A stretch of 64,000 nucleotides of DNA from positions 4,836,001 through 4,900,000 of the forward strand of contig NZ_CP030050.1 in assembly GCF_015291705.1 (NCBI RefSeq), read 5' to 3'. The position numbers and the translations under genes were made by a program. Source of the stretch: Bradyrhizobium arachidis (GTDB lineage Bacteria > Pseudomonadota > Alphaproteobacteria > Rhizobiales > Xanthobacteraceae). The notes beneath the pieces were generated by a model that saw nothing but the letters and a program-made list of their open reading frames with translations, was not told where the DNA came from and did not search any database. Positions 33,566 through 40,976 of this stretch are shown here, piece after piece. Numbering within the stretch: position 1 is the first letter of the stretch; each line of letters starts with the position of its first letter.

Positions 33566-34240
33566 CTAATTTTGCGGATCAAAGCTCTGGAGCAGTTGCC
33601 TGTCCAGAATAACGATCTCTCGCTGCGTGTTGCCCACGAAATTAAGAACGCCTTCGCAACGAAGTCGCGATACCGCTCGCGAAACCGTTTCTATGGTTAG
33701 GCCGAGATAATCGGCAATGTCGCGCCGAGACATTGGAAGCGACATCGTGTGCGCTTCGGTTCGTCTATCCATTTCGGCTAAGAAGGCGGCGACCCGTTCT
33801 ACTGCCGTTTTGCGACCCAAAAGCACCAAGTGATTTTCCGCGTGCTCAAGGTTTCTGGTGGTCATGCTGAGCAGGTTGCGCGCGACCACCGCGTCCGTTG
33901 CGGCGATGACTTGGAGGCTTTCTCGTTTGATTAGGTGGACGGTGGTCTCCACGACAGCTTCTGCCGTAAATCGATGTTGGTCGCCGGTTTCGAGCCCGAA
34001 GATATCGCCCGTTAGATGGAAAGCCCCGATTTGTCGCCTGCCGTCAGAGAGGAGCTTGTAGCTTCGGACCGCGCCACGCTTTACTTGGTAGACATGGTCC
34101 GCAGGCTCCTTTTCGCCGTAGATTTCGGTGCCCTTGCGATACCTAAATTCCATCAAGCTGATAGTTTTATGCGACGCGCTGCCGAAGCCGAAATCATCAA
34201 TTGTATTGGGCTTTCGTCGATCCGAGATGCGCACCAGCAT
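33566..34240 (-). CDS. Crp/Fnr-family regulator, FixK-like
   Basis: The 224-residue protein (start ATG 34240; an upstream start at 34327 would add 29 poor residues) has a cyclic-nucleotide-binding-like beta barrel (FRYRKGTEIYGEKEPADHVY, RSYKLLSDGRRQIGAFHLTG DIFGLETG) and a C-terminal HTH_Crp domain (LPMSRRDIADYLGLTIETVS RAVSRLRCEGVL). The recognition helix carries the E--SR pattern used for TTGAT-N4-ATCAA boxes. The N-terminal Cys cluster of true Fnr is missing, so it resembles FixK and would not sense oxygen itself. It is a host-type gene on the edge of the prophage. Confidence 0.8.
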   Translation of the reverse strand: MLVRISDRRKPNTIDDFGFGSASHKTISLMEFRYRKGTEIYGEKEPADHVYQVKRGAVRSYKLLSDGRRQIGAFHLTGDIFGLETGDQHRFTAEAVVETTVHLIKRESLQVIAATDAVVARNLLSMTTRNLEHAENHLVLLGRKTAVERVAAFLAEMDRRTEAHTMSLPMSRRDIADYLGLTIETVSRAVSRLRCEGVLNFVGNTQREIVILDRQLLQSFDPQN

Positions 34241-34511
34241 GAGTAAAGCTCCCGTCGATATCGAACAGCCGTACGCGGAATGAGACCTCCATTCCCGGGT
34301 CGATCGATGAAGAAGCAGGGTAATCAAGGACTGTCATTGAGATCATTGTACCAATGGACAGTGTCAGGTTGTCACGCCCCAGAGCCGTTGGCGTAAGATG
34401 CAAGTGCTCACTTTTGACCACAGCTGCCAGGTCGCCATTCTGTGCCAATGCGGAGAGTTGGGGATACTTCCGACGACAATGCGCCCCCACGTATGGGGCA
34501 CGATCAGGCAT
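34197..34511 (-). CDS. Possible hypothetical protein (104 aa)
   Basis: The frame reads HCRRKYPQLSALAQNGDLAA, HLHLTPTALGRDNLTLSIGT and MTVLDYPASSSIDPGMEVSF RVRLFDIDG, fairly protein-like, but it overlaps the FixK-like start by 44 bases and has only a distant AGGAG. Weak call. Confidence 0.3.
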   Translation of the reverse strand: MPDRAPYVGAHCRRKYPQLSALAQNGDLAAVVKSEHLHLTPTALGRDNLTLSIGTMISMTVLDYPASSSIDPGMEVSFRVRLFDIDGSFTHAGAHLGSTKAQYN

Positions 34512-34609
34512 CGCGGACCTGAGCTTGCTCCTCTCGTTACCAAAATGCGGACACTCTAGATTAACTTGTGTTGTCGATCCCTGGGACCTGCCTGGTCGGT
34601 ATTTCGGGG

Positions 34610-34843
34610 ATGGTCAAGTCTCCGACATCAGAAGGTGAAGAGCGGGAGACAAGGCGCACGGAGGAAGCTCTTCGCGTCGCCAAGGAGTATGCTGAGCAGC
34701 AACCGGAGTCTCCTCGACAAGCCGCGACGCAAGATGAACAGAGACGGACTGCGGTCAACGGCTTTTGGAGCGCGACTCTTTGGTGTCCCCGAACGTGTCC
34801 AGCACGCGACCGAAGGCCGGGTGCTTGCGGTTCTTCACCTTGA
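34610..34843 (+). pseudogene. Possible remnant of a small helical protein
   Basis: The frame opens MVKSPTSEGEERETRRTEEA LRVAKEYAEQQ. In another frame it seems to continue as RSLLDKPRRKMN, as if a base were lost or gained near 34703. It then runs into the ligase gene on the other strand. Weak call. Confidence 0.3.
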
Positions 34844-35387
34844 TCCAATGGTCGCAGCGACCGCGGCGATACACGCGGTCACTGTGCTTGGACACCAAGC
34901 CCTCCAATCCATGAAGGCAGGCATGCCGGAACAGGTCGGCGCCAATCTCGCCCTGCTCGTACGGTGCAGCGAAGATGCCCTCGGGGCGGCGCGCCAGCAG
35001 CCGCGCGAGGTGCGGCTTGCGCAATTTCAGCGGCAGGCGGCGATAGTCGTCGCCATCCCCGGCGAGAATATCGAAGGCGTAGAGCTGAACCTCGTCATCG
35101 TGCTTGCGCGAGTGCAGCGCGTCCCAGTCGGGGATGCCGGTCATGGTCAGCACCACCGCTTCGCCGTCGATCACAAAACGCTTTTGCCGGTTCTTCAGCG
35201 CCGCCTCGACGATCAGCGGGTAGCGTTTGGTCCAGTCGTGACCGTTCCGGGTGAGCAGGCGCACGCGGTCGTTCTCCCGCACCACCATCAGGCGGTAGCC
35301 GTCGTATTTGACTTCGTGAATCCAGTCGGGGCCGTCAGGGACGGCTTTGGCGGCCGTCGGCAAGCAAAACTCAAACGTTTTACGCAT
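34755..35387 (-). CDS. Minimal ATP-dependent DNA ligase (adenylation domain only)
   Basis: The 210-residue protein has all nucleotidyltransferase motifs: motif I EVKYDGYRL with the catalytic Lys, motif III FVIDGEAV, motif IIIa LYAFDIL, motif IV EGLVSKH and motif V WIKVKN. It resembles the ligase part of LigD/LigC proteins but lacks the OB-fold domain that clamps DNA, so it may need partners or work poorly alone. Such short ligases are common in rhizobia and may act in end joining. No Ku gene is nearby. Confidence 0.85.
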   Translation of the reverse strand: MRKTFEFCLPTAAKAVPDGPDWIHEVKYDGYRLMVVRENDRVRLLTRNGHDWTKRYPLIVEAALKNRQKRFVIDGEAVVLTMTGIPDWDALHSRKHDDEVQLYAFDILAGDGDDYRRLPLKLRKPHLARLLARRPEGIFAAPYEQGEIGADLFRHACLHGLEGLVSKHSDRVYRRGRCDHWIKVKNRKHPAFGRVLDTFGDTKESRSKSR

Positions 35388-35422
35388 CGTCAAAAAAATC
35401 GATCTCGATAGCTCAGAGGCGG

Positions 35423-35647
35423 CTAGTGTTTAGTTGGCTTGCGAAGAAATGGACGTATGGCGTCGGTGGTCGTGAAGCTGGTCTCGAACCCGTCTGGCAG
35501 CAATGGCATCTCGTCGGGGCCGACCCTGTTGCAGACGGGGCAGGGGGCACCCGCACCGCCGCAGCCGCAGGCCTTCGGCCCTTCCCACGGGCGCTCGGGG
35601 TGGTTTTCGCAGACCCAATGCGTGCCGTCGCAGCGCGCGCAAGTCAT
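35423..35647 (-). CDS. Small Cys-rich zinc-ribbon protein (74 aa)
   Basis: Starts MTCARCDGTHWVCENHPERP, then ACGCGGAGAPCPVCNRVGPD. Paired CxxC motifs suggest two zinc knuckles. Starting at ATG 35647 places the first CxxC at the very N-terminus. A typical rhizobial small protein of unknown function. Confidence 0.6.
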   Translation of the reverse strand: MTCARCDGTHWVCENHPERPWEGPKACGCGGAGAPCPVCNRVGPDEMPLLPDGFETSFTTTDAIRPFLRKPTKH

Positions 35648-35660
35648 CTCGGACTTCCCT

Positions 35661-35756
35661 TCAATGCTGTGTCGGCGCTTCCTCGACCGGCTGCCCACGC
35701 AGATGTTCAAACACCTCGCCAAGGTCCCGCATGTCTAACAACTCGCCGCAGATCAT
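35661..35756 (-). CDS. Very small protein (31 aa), possibly Cys-containing
   Basis: Encodes MICGELLDMRDLGEVFEHLR GQPVEEAPTQH just upstream of the zinc-ribbon gene. In the same frame before the ATG lies an RC pair, so with a non-standard start the product would carry CxxC. Likely but short. Confidence 0.4.
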   Translation of the reverse strand: MICGELLDMRDLGEVFEHLRGQPVEEAPTQH

Positions 35757-35813
35757 GCAGCGGATAAAGTGATCGCTCTCGCGTTGCGGCCCCAGCTGCC
35801 TTGCGGCTTGCCT

Positions 35814-36173
35814 TCACGAGGCATAGCTCGCCATCCGCAGCGGGAGCGCCAACTGGATGCCAATCCCGCGGCCGAGCTGGCTCTCGACGAAGTCTCTCAA
35901 GGCATCGGAGATCTCGTGGCCTTCGGCGGCGATGCGGCGGTTGAGTTCGCGCGCAATATCCTCTGAAACGTCCCGCGACCACCCCTCGACCGGATTGAAC
36001 GCGACGATGCGAAGGACCTGATCGTATTGCCCGGTGAGCATGTCTCCGATCAACGTGGAGTAGGTGACGCCTTCGTCAGTCTCGCGAAACGCTGCGCCGT
36101 CCCGGAACTCCTCCAGGACCAAATAGAAATCTTTGTCGAGTCGATCATTCGGGAAGATTGACGGCGAGGCCAT
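35814..36173 (-). CDS. Conserved hypothetical protein (119 aa)
   Basis: Starts at ATG 36173 after TCTGGAGTTC. The product reads DRLDKDFYLVLEEFRDGAAF, TYSTLIGDMLTGQYDQVLRI VAFN, EDIARELNRRIAAEGHEISD ALRDFVE. Helical and acidic, of a kind frequent in Bradyrhizobium; function unknown. Confidence 0.6.
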   Translation of the reverse strand: MASPSIFPNDRLDKDFYLVLEEFRDGAAFRETDEGVTYSTLIGDMLTGQYDQVLRIVAFNPVEGWSRDVSEDIARELNRRIAAEGHEISDALRDFVESQLGRGIGIQLALPLRMASYAS

Positions 36174-36260
36174 ACGCAAGAACTCCAGAGACCTGAGTCT
36201 CAGATAGGCACCGCCTTGGCAGAAGGCGAATCGGACCCGCATGCACTGGAGGAAGGGCAG

Positions 36261-36363
36261 AGAGACGGCCCCGGCTCGGCAGGGACGGGGGGTATGGCCG
36301 GGGCCGCTCCGCCGGCTCGGCGGCGAGCCGGCCGACTGCAACTCCGCCTGAAATGCGCTGTTC
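36261..36363 (-). ncRNA. Structured non-coding element, copy D
   Basis: On the minus strand: GAACAGCGC (36363-36355), hairpin 1 GCCGGCTC/GAGCCGGC (36332-36311, 8 bp), then hairpin 2 CGGCCCCGGC/GCCGGGGCCG (36306-36297 with 36275-36266, 10 bp). Its loop contains GTCCCTGC exactly as in copy A, and GTC follows the stem. Hairpin 1 has quite different bases from copies A-C but the same place and size. Less alike than A and B, so the family link is probable and not certain. Confidence 0.45.
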
Positions 36364-36554
36364 CTCGCGCTGATTTCCTCGCCCGAAGAGTCTCGTGCTA
36401 GGGAAGGGGGCCGTGCCGATCGTGCGGAAAGGCACGGCACCGGCCGCAGGAGCTGAACCAGAGCAGCGCCTGCGGCCGATCACGAAAGAGGCCCCAACCG
36501 TGATGATGCGGATGGGGTGCTGTCCATTCCGCCGCCCGCATTCTAGTTTCGTTA

Positions 36555-36583
36555 TTGGAACCAAATCCGCTGGCGGCTATAGG
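36555..36583 (+). promoter_or_regulatory. Likely sigma-70-type promoter
   Basis: TTGGAA (36555-36560), a 17-base spacer, then TATAGG (36578-36583). It lies 90 bases before the start codon at 36673 in an otherwise gene-free stretch. Confidence 0.45.
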
Positions 36584-36672
36584 GCCTGCATCACCGGCCG
36601 AGGCTCTGCCCGTAGGCGTCGGTGGCTGAGAGACCGAGAGTGCTCCCGCCTGCACAGCGAGGGAGCGCCAAC

Positions 36673-36852
36673 ATGGCCCAACATCCCAACATTTCGCACG
36701 CGCGCGATTTGTCTTCCGAGATTGCAGAGCAGAACGCCCGTATGCGCGAACTGCTGGCCGACGCCGCTGAAGTGCTCAAGCTGCCGATGCCGGACACGTT
36801 TCTCGGCCGCAAGACGCAAGAGCCATTTCCGATGGAAGCGACACGCGATTAG
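36673..36852 (+). CDS. Small conserved rhizobial protein (59 aa)
   Basis: Starts behind GAGGGAGCGCCAAC. Reads MAQHPNISHARDLSSEIAEQ NARMRELLADAAEVLKLPMP DTFLGRKTQEPFP. The C-terminal DTFLGRKTQEPFP block is, from memory, common in small Bradyrhizobium proteins. Helical; function unknown. Confidence 0.6.
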   Translation: MAQHPNISHARDLSSEIAEQNARMRELLADAAEVLKLPMPDTFLGRKTQEPFPMEATRD

Positions 36853-36920
36853 AAGTCGTGCCTTTGCCCCATCCACGTCTTGGCTAGGAACGAAGTCGTA
36901 GCGTCGGCGTTCCGCTTCTC

Positions 36921-37196
36921 ATGGACGAAGATCCCCTAATTCGCCGGGCCGAGCGGGCCATTTACGAGAACTTGGTGACCAGGACCCAAGTGCGCAAAAG
37001 CCTGCTGGAAGCCAAGATCACTGCCGCCAGGGTCCAGGCGGCGGTCCAGATGGTTCGGATGGAATCTAATCGTCGTACTTGCCCGGGAATGGGCGATAGG
37101 ACCGAGGCTTTTCAGGAAAATCCAGCGGCGAAAGAAGCTTCTGGCTCTTCGGCTGAAACGATGCTCTGGCATGCATCCGTTTCAATCGGACGCTGA
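36921..37196 (+). CDS. Hypothetical protein (91 aa)
   Basis: The first 50 residues (MDEDPLIRRAERAIYENLVT RTQVRKSLLEAKITAARVQA) are strongly helical and look real. The C-terminal 40 residues overlap the opposite gene 37066-37308 and look poorer, so the original end may have been lost. Function unknown. Confidence 0.45.
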   Translation: MDEDPLIRRAERAIYENLVTRTQVRKSLLEAKITAARVQAAVQMVRMESNRRTCPGMGDRTEAFQENPAAKEASGSSAETMLWHASVSIGR

Positions 37197-37308
37197 TTTC
37201 GGTTCGCCACACTAGATTTTGCGCGCAGAGCCGCTCAGCTGCGGCGATGGCTGCGGCAGCTCGGGCGAACAGCTTTTCATCGGCATCGAGAGCATCGGCC
37301 ATGCCCAA
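37066..37308 (-). CDS. Small conserved rhizobial protein (80 aa)
   Basis: Reads DALDADEKLFARAAAAIAAA ERLCAQNLVWRTEISVRLKR MHARASFQPK then SPLDFPEKPRSYRPFPGK. Start could be 37308 or ATG 37302. It converges with and overlaps the gene at 36921 by 131 bases. A candidate operator lies directly upstream (37313-37324). Confidence 0.5.
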   Translation of the reverse strand: MGMADALDADEKLFARAAAAIAAAERLCAQNLVWRTEISVRLKRMHARASFQPKSQKLLSPLDFPEKPRSYRPFPGKYDD

Positions 37309-37312
37309 TAAC

Positions 37313-37324
37313 TAACATAGGTTA
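37313..37324. promoter_or_regulatory. Candidate operator TAAC-ATAG-GTTA
   Basis: A perfect palindrome (extends to CTAAC/GTTAG) a few bases upstream of the leftward gene 37066-37308. The same TAAC-N4-GTTA form occurs at 41470 beside the XRE repressor gene, so that regulator may bind here too. Confidence 0.4.
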
Positions 37325-37403
37325 GGATAGGTTCCATGCGTCGAACTTGCGCCGCAGGCACAGACTGCACATGCGGTTTAATTCGGTCGTGGTAATCTGA
37401 GGA

Positions 37404-37493
37404 ATGACCAATGAGCTACTTATACGTGTGCTTGCTATTGGCGCGGGGGTATTCACCGTTGTCGTCTCAACGGCGCTACTCTTCAGCCTTTGA
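37404..37493 (+). CDS. 29-residue membrane peptide
   Basis: Behind TCTGAGGA. Encodes MTNELLIRVLAIGAGVFTVV VSTALLFSL, a single membrane segment. Too short for most gene finders. Function unknown. Confidence 0.45.
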   Translation: MTNELLIRVLAIGAGVFTVVVSTALLFSL

Positions 37494-37552
37494 TCTATCT
37501 CAAGCAGCGCACGCCATCAGTCCGCATTCTCCCGTACCGATGGGAGGCGGAA

Positions 37553-37633
37553 ATGCGACCATGGATGTTGCATGCCCTTGTGTGGGGCTCGGCTGCCGCC
37601 GGCCTCATAGCCATTATTTCGATGAGCATGTAG
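37553..37633 (+). CDS. 26-residue membrane peptide
   Basis: Behind GGGAGGCGGAA. Encodes MRPWMLHALVWGSAAAGLIA IISMSM, one membrane segment with a good ribosome site. It forms a pair with the 29-residue peptide 59 bases upstream. Confidence 0.45.
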   Translation: MRPWMLHALVWGSAAAGLIAIISMSM

Positions 37634-37658
37634 GCGACCCGTTTCGCAGCTTAATCGG

Positions 37659-37958
37659 TCAGTCGCTGCTTTGCAGGCGCAGATCATCTTGGCTCTCCAC
37701 CCTCAGGCGCACATAGGTTCCGCTCTCGTGCAATTCGAGCCAGCCCTTTTCGATGGCGAACTCGATGGCGGCGCCGAACTCGGGCCCGCTAGCCTTTAGT
37801 GTGTAGAGAAACGGCGCATTGATCTTTTCAATGTGGATGCGGCCGTCCTGGACGGCCTCGATACCCCTAGCGATCTCGATCAGCTTGCGCGCCGCGCTTT
37901 CCGGGTCGGTGAAGGCACGCTCATCGGTCAGTTTCAGCGTCAGCGCTCCCCCGGCCAC
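37659..37958 (-). CDS. Conserved hypothetical protein (99 aa)
   Basis: A GTG start lies inside the end of the upstream gene. Reads FTDPESAARKLIEIARGIEA VQDGRIHIEKINAPFLYTLK and FAIEKGWLELHESGTYVRLR, a winged-helix-like small domain. Rhizobial, function unknown. Confidence 0.55.
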   Translation of the reverse strand: MAGGALTLKLTDERAFTDPESAARKLIEIARGIEAVQDGRIHIEKINAPFLYTLKASGPEFGAAIEFAIEKGWLELHESGTYVRLRVESQDDLRLQSSD

Positions 37959-38353
37959 CAGATAGATGGCGGGTTAGTGGCTGAGATTTTGGTGGTCCGC
38001 AAGGCCACCAAATGGCTGCGCTTGAACGGCCGTCCTTGGCGCTCGGAGCACTGCCGGCAACGCATGTAACGCTCCAGCTCGTGGATGGGGGTGGTCTTGG
38101 CGCGCCTGACAATGTCCAGCGCGACCGTTTGGTGGGTGTCGCAGCCGAGGCACTTCACCTCAAGATAGCGATAGCCGGCGTTGAGGGCATCACCGAGCGT
38201 CGGGGATGGCTGAGCAGGGCCGCGAAAACCGAGCATGCGGGCATTCCAGGCCTGGCAGGCGAGGATGTCGGCGTCCTTGCGGGCGTCGCGCGCGCGTTCG
38301 GCCAGAACGCGGATCGTGGTCCCGAACAGGTATTCGCGCGACTTGGTGCTCAT
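37940..38353 (-). CDS. Zinc-finger-like conserved protein (137 aa)
   Basis: A helical N-terminal half (RDARKDADILACQAWNARML) precedes a zinc-ribbon: VKCLGCDTHQTVALDIVRR, then YMRCRQCSERQGRPFKRSHL VAL. The two CxxC pairs about 35 residues apart should bind one zinc. Overlaps the next gene by 19 bases. Confidence 0.65.
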   Translation of the reverse strand: MSTKSREYLFGTTIRVLAERARDARKDADILACQAWNARMLGFRGPAQPSPTLGDALNAGYRYLEVKCLGCDTHQTVALDIVRRAKTTPIHELERYMRCRQCSERQGRPFKRSHLVALRTTKISATNPPSIWWPGER

Positions 38354-38765
38354 GGCGGATTGATTCCGCCGGAACGACGCGGAGGCAAGCCACTAGCTAT
38401 TGGGTTTGAGACCCCTGGCGAGCCCAAGAAGCGCATCAAAGTCGAAATTCTTGATCGAGGAATGATGGACACGGCGCCCGGCAAAAGGGCGGCCCCAACT
38501 CGCTGGCAGGCTAAGTTGAGGCCGTCGTCCACCAGCCCAAGCTCACCATGCATCCGGCGCCGGGTCGCTGGCGATATGGCAAATGGCAAACGAAATATTT
38601 GGATCGAGCGGCGACAGGAAGTCGTGGTAGTAGCCGATTGCCTGAAAACCGAGAAGTGTGAAGCTGTTCACCCTCGCCGGATTTCTCCTCGCCTACAATA
38701 GCAACGTTCCCCTCTGGAACGCTCATCCGGGAATGGACGAGTTAGGCGAAGCTGGAGGCGCGGCC

Positions 38766-39008
38766 ATGAAGCGCCATGCCATGAGCAAGTATTTCGGTAA
38801 TGGCGCCGGCCACGTTCTGCGCCAACATAATAGCGCCGTGTTGCTGTTCAGCTGGCGCGGCAGGCCGGCCGGAACGGCCCGCTATGTCGAGCGCGTCAAC
38901 CGCTACACCCGCGATGGCGTGGAATATTCCAGCCTTGCCGCTCTGCTTCGCGCCGTCGAGGACGAGCACACTCAGACGCAGCCGCAGGAACGATCAAGCG
39001 GCGAATGA
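38766..39008 (+). CDS. Small conserved protein (80 aa)
   Basis: ATG 38766 follows GGAGGCGCGGCC. Reads SKYFGNGAGHVLRQHNSAVL LFSWRGRPAGTARYVERVNR YTRDGVEYSSLAALL. Alpha-beta; function unknown. Coupled by ATGA to the next gene. The 400 bases upstream (38354-38765) hold no convincing gene. Confidence 0.5.
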   Translation: MKRHAMSKYFGNGAGHVLRQHNSAVLLFSWRGRPAGTARYVERVNRYTRDGVEYSSLAALLRAVEDEHTQTQPQERSSGE

Positions 39009-39238
39009 ATCGTATAGCAGTTCTCGTTAATCTGAGAACTGCGATGCGATATGTTGCGTACGCGGTCGATGCAGGAGACGTTGTCCGTGCAGTCTATGAA
39101 ATCGATTGCCCAACGGACAAAGACGCCCAAGCTCGATGCGAGAAATTCTTAGAAGCCCACCCTACCGTTGAGGTGTGGGACGGCCCGCGCCGAGTTGCTC
39201 GTCTGGTCCGAGAGAGCGGAGTGGAACAACAAGAGTGA
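39005..39238 (+). CDS. Small conserved protein (77 aa)
   Basis: Starts inside the stop of the previous gene. Reads AVYEIDCPTDKDAQARCEKF LEAHPTVEVWDGPRRVARL. The VEVWDGPRR block is, from memory, common in rhizobial small proteins. Function unknown. Confidence 0.55.
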   Translation: MNRIAVLVNLRTAMRYVAYAVDAGDVVRAVYEIDCPTDKDAQARCEKFLEAHPTVEVWDGPRRVARLVRESGVEQQE

Positions 39239-39543
39239 AGAGGCCGGAACGCGGCAAGCTACTGCGAATCGCCGCCTTGTGTCGCTCGCGCAGTGCGCTG
39301 GCCAGCTTATCCTTCGTGTGCATGTTCGCTTCCCGGTTTGCGTGTTGCTGCCGCTAAGACCGCGGCTCGCTCTGGGTGTGTCAGGCGCTGCCCTGTCTCG
39401 GCGCCACCAAGGTGGTCGTGATTGCTGCCAACTGCGCTCTGCTGATTGTTTCTCAAGCTAGTAGACTAACCGGGACCACGGGAGGCTTGGGGGGGCGTGG
39501 TCCCGGCCGATCACTCCGCATCGATTACGACGCGGAGCAATCT
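39239..39543. other. Gap with a 10-bp hairpin
   Basis: No convincing gene. CGGGACCACG (39471-39480) and CGTGGTCCCG (39496-39505) form a perfect 10-bp hairpin. It lies past the 3' end of the leftward gene at 39544 but lacks a T-run in that direction. Confidence 0.45.
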
Positions 39544-40320
39544 CTACGCCGCTTGGCTCGCGCTTCGCACGAGGGGCGGCCGCCCGCGGCGGCGTGGTGC
39601 TGCGTCCTTCTTGGCCGCGGCCTCCTCTGCAGCCACCCTGGCGGCCTTTTGCGCGGTCTTCCAATGGATCTTCTTCTCGGGCTTTGGCTTCGGCGGCTTC
39701 AACCGCACCTGTCCACGGTAGACCTCGACCAGATCATGTTGCTTTAGATACTGCAGCTTGAGCTTGATCTGCTCCGGCTTCAGCCCGGTGTCGCGCGGCA
39801 GTGTGTCTATCGTCACCCATCGATCCTCCGACAGGTACTCCACCAGCTTGACGCTGCGCGACGATGGCGGCGGCGGCACTATCGCCTCCGGCCTGGGGAC
39901 GTGAACCGCGACGGTGTCGCGTACGGTGGCGGAAATCTTGGTGAGCCGCAGCACAAGCGCGGTGAGGTCGCCGACCTCGGCGCGCAGAGCCTTGAGTTGG
40001 TCTGGGACCGACAGGGTCTCCGGCTGCGGCAGCGCCAGCGCCTTGTCGAACTGCTGGACTTTCTGCGGCTTCTTCTCATGCTGCATCTTCAGCGTGACGT
40101 TGTCGGCGCGGAGCAGCCTGCGCACATCGGCGCGCGTGTTCATGCGTGAGCGCCAGTCGCTCGTCGTCTTGGCGACGATGATGGTTCGGACCTGCTTTTC
40201 CGGCACCACCTGCCATGTGATCTCGATGTGGCCGCCGTTGGTATCGCGTAAGTGCCCCTTGATGCCGTGCGCTTTCAGCTCGTTCAGCGCGATCTCGGTC
40301 AACTCGTTGTGGTAGGCCAT
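39544..40320 (-). CDS. Phage-type DNA-binding protein with AT-hook-like tail
   Basis: The 258-residue protein has an N-terminal alpha-beta part (NELTEIALNELKAHGIKGHL, ITWQVVPEKQVRTIIVAKTT), a central coiled coil (LKALRAEVGDLTALVLRLTK), a winged-helix-like part (YLSEDRWVTIDTLPRDTGLK PEQIKLKLQYLKQHDLVEV) and a Lys/Ala/Pro tail ending RRRGRPPL, which is an AT-hook-like core. Several DNA-binding units in one small protein suggest a chromatin-like or replication role. No exact family known to me. Confidence 0.55.
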   Translation of the reverse strand: MAYHNELTEIALNELKAHGIKGHLRDTNGGHIEITWQVVPEKQVRTIIVAKTTSDWRSRMNTRADVRRLLRADNVTLKMQHEKKPQKVQQFDKALALPQPETLSVPDQLKALRAEVGDLTALVLRLTKISATVRDTVAVHVPRPEAIVPPPPSSRSVKLVEYLSEDRWVTIDTLPRDTGLKPEQIKLKLQYLKQHDLVEVYRGQVRLKPPKPKPEKKIHWKTAQKAARVAAEEAAAKKDAAPRRRGRPPLVRSASQAA

Positions 40321-40348
40321 GTTGTTTCCTCGGTCCCGTCGATTGTTT

Positions 40349-40615
40349 TTATGAGTTGCCCTGCTGCTCGGGCTGACCTTCGAACCGCTTGAGCTGCTCC
40401 TTCAGCAGCGTGACGACGTCGCCGCGGTTGGCGTTGGAGATGTAGTTGCAGCGCCCCTGTTCATTGAAATCGAAAATCATCATGACGAACCCGACCTCGC
40501 GGGCGTGGCCCTTCGCGTCGCCATTGAAGTAACCATCGAGCAGACGTGCGAGGTGGTTCATCTGCTCGCGATATTTGGGCTGGATGGGCGCATCGCCCAG
40601 GGTGTGATCGCTCAT
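40349..40615 (-). CDS. Conserved phage protein (88 aa)
   Basis: Reads QMNHLARLLDGYFNGDAKGH, GFVMMIFDFNEQGRCNYISN ANRGDVVTLLKEQLKRFEGQ. The NYISNANRxDVVxLLKEQ block recurs in prophages of rhizobia and relatives (from memory). Function unknown. Confidence 0.65.
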   Translation of the reverse strand: MSDHTLGDAPIQPKYREQMNHLARLLDGYFNGDAKGHAREVGFVMMIFDFNEQGRCNYISNANRGDVVTLLKEQLKRFEGQPEQQGNS

Positions 40616-40625
40616 TGATTTTCCT

Positions 40626-40874
40626 TCAGGCTGATCCTTTGACGGGTCCGATCTCGTCGATGTCGGGGCGCATGCTGTCGTGCGTCGCCATCACGATCAG
40701 GGCATGCACGAGCATGTTTTCCGGGCCGCCCGGCTGCGTGTTGTTGGTGCCGATGGCGGTGGTGCGGCCGTCGTGATCCTCGATCACGACGGTGAAATGG
40801 CAATGTTTCATACCCATGCGCAGCAGGCTCTCGATGATCGCCTTGTCGAGCGCTTTGATATCGATGTCAGGCAC
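40626..40874 (-). CDS. Hypothetical phage protein (82 aa)
   Basis: A GTG start at 40874 has GGAG at the right distance; an upstream ATG at 40913 is also possible. Reads ALDKAIIESLLRMGMKHCHF TVVIEDHDGRTTAIGTNNTQ. Precedes the gene at 40349 in the same direction, 10 bases apart. Function unknown. Confidence 0.5.
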   Translation of the reverse strand: MPDIDIKALDKAIIESLLRMGMKHCHFTVVIEDHDGRTTAIGTNNTQPGGPENMLVHALIVMATHDSMRPDIDEIGPVKGSA

Positions 40875-40976
40875 GATGGCACTCCAGTGTAACGATGCAC
40901 GAGGGTGGCGCACCGACAGCGGCAGGTCGCGCGGTGTTTCGGCTTATGCACGCTGTTCACGATGGAGCTGGTTGCT

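Larger units (their letters stand above)
36174..36672. other. Gap with structured DNA
   Basis: No gene. Contains the structured element D (minus strand) and, next to it, further hairpins: GTGCC/GGCAC (36412-36435 area) and CGGCCGCAGG/CCTGCGGCCG (about 36443-36475). It also holds a likely promoter for the gene at 36673. Confidence 0.5.

Noticed and set aside
39471..39505. 10-bp hairpin considered as a fifth copy of the structured RNA
   Set aside because: No GAACAG box, no second hairpin at the right distance and a different stem.
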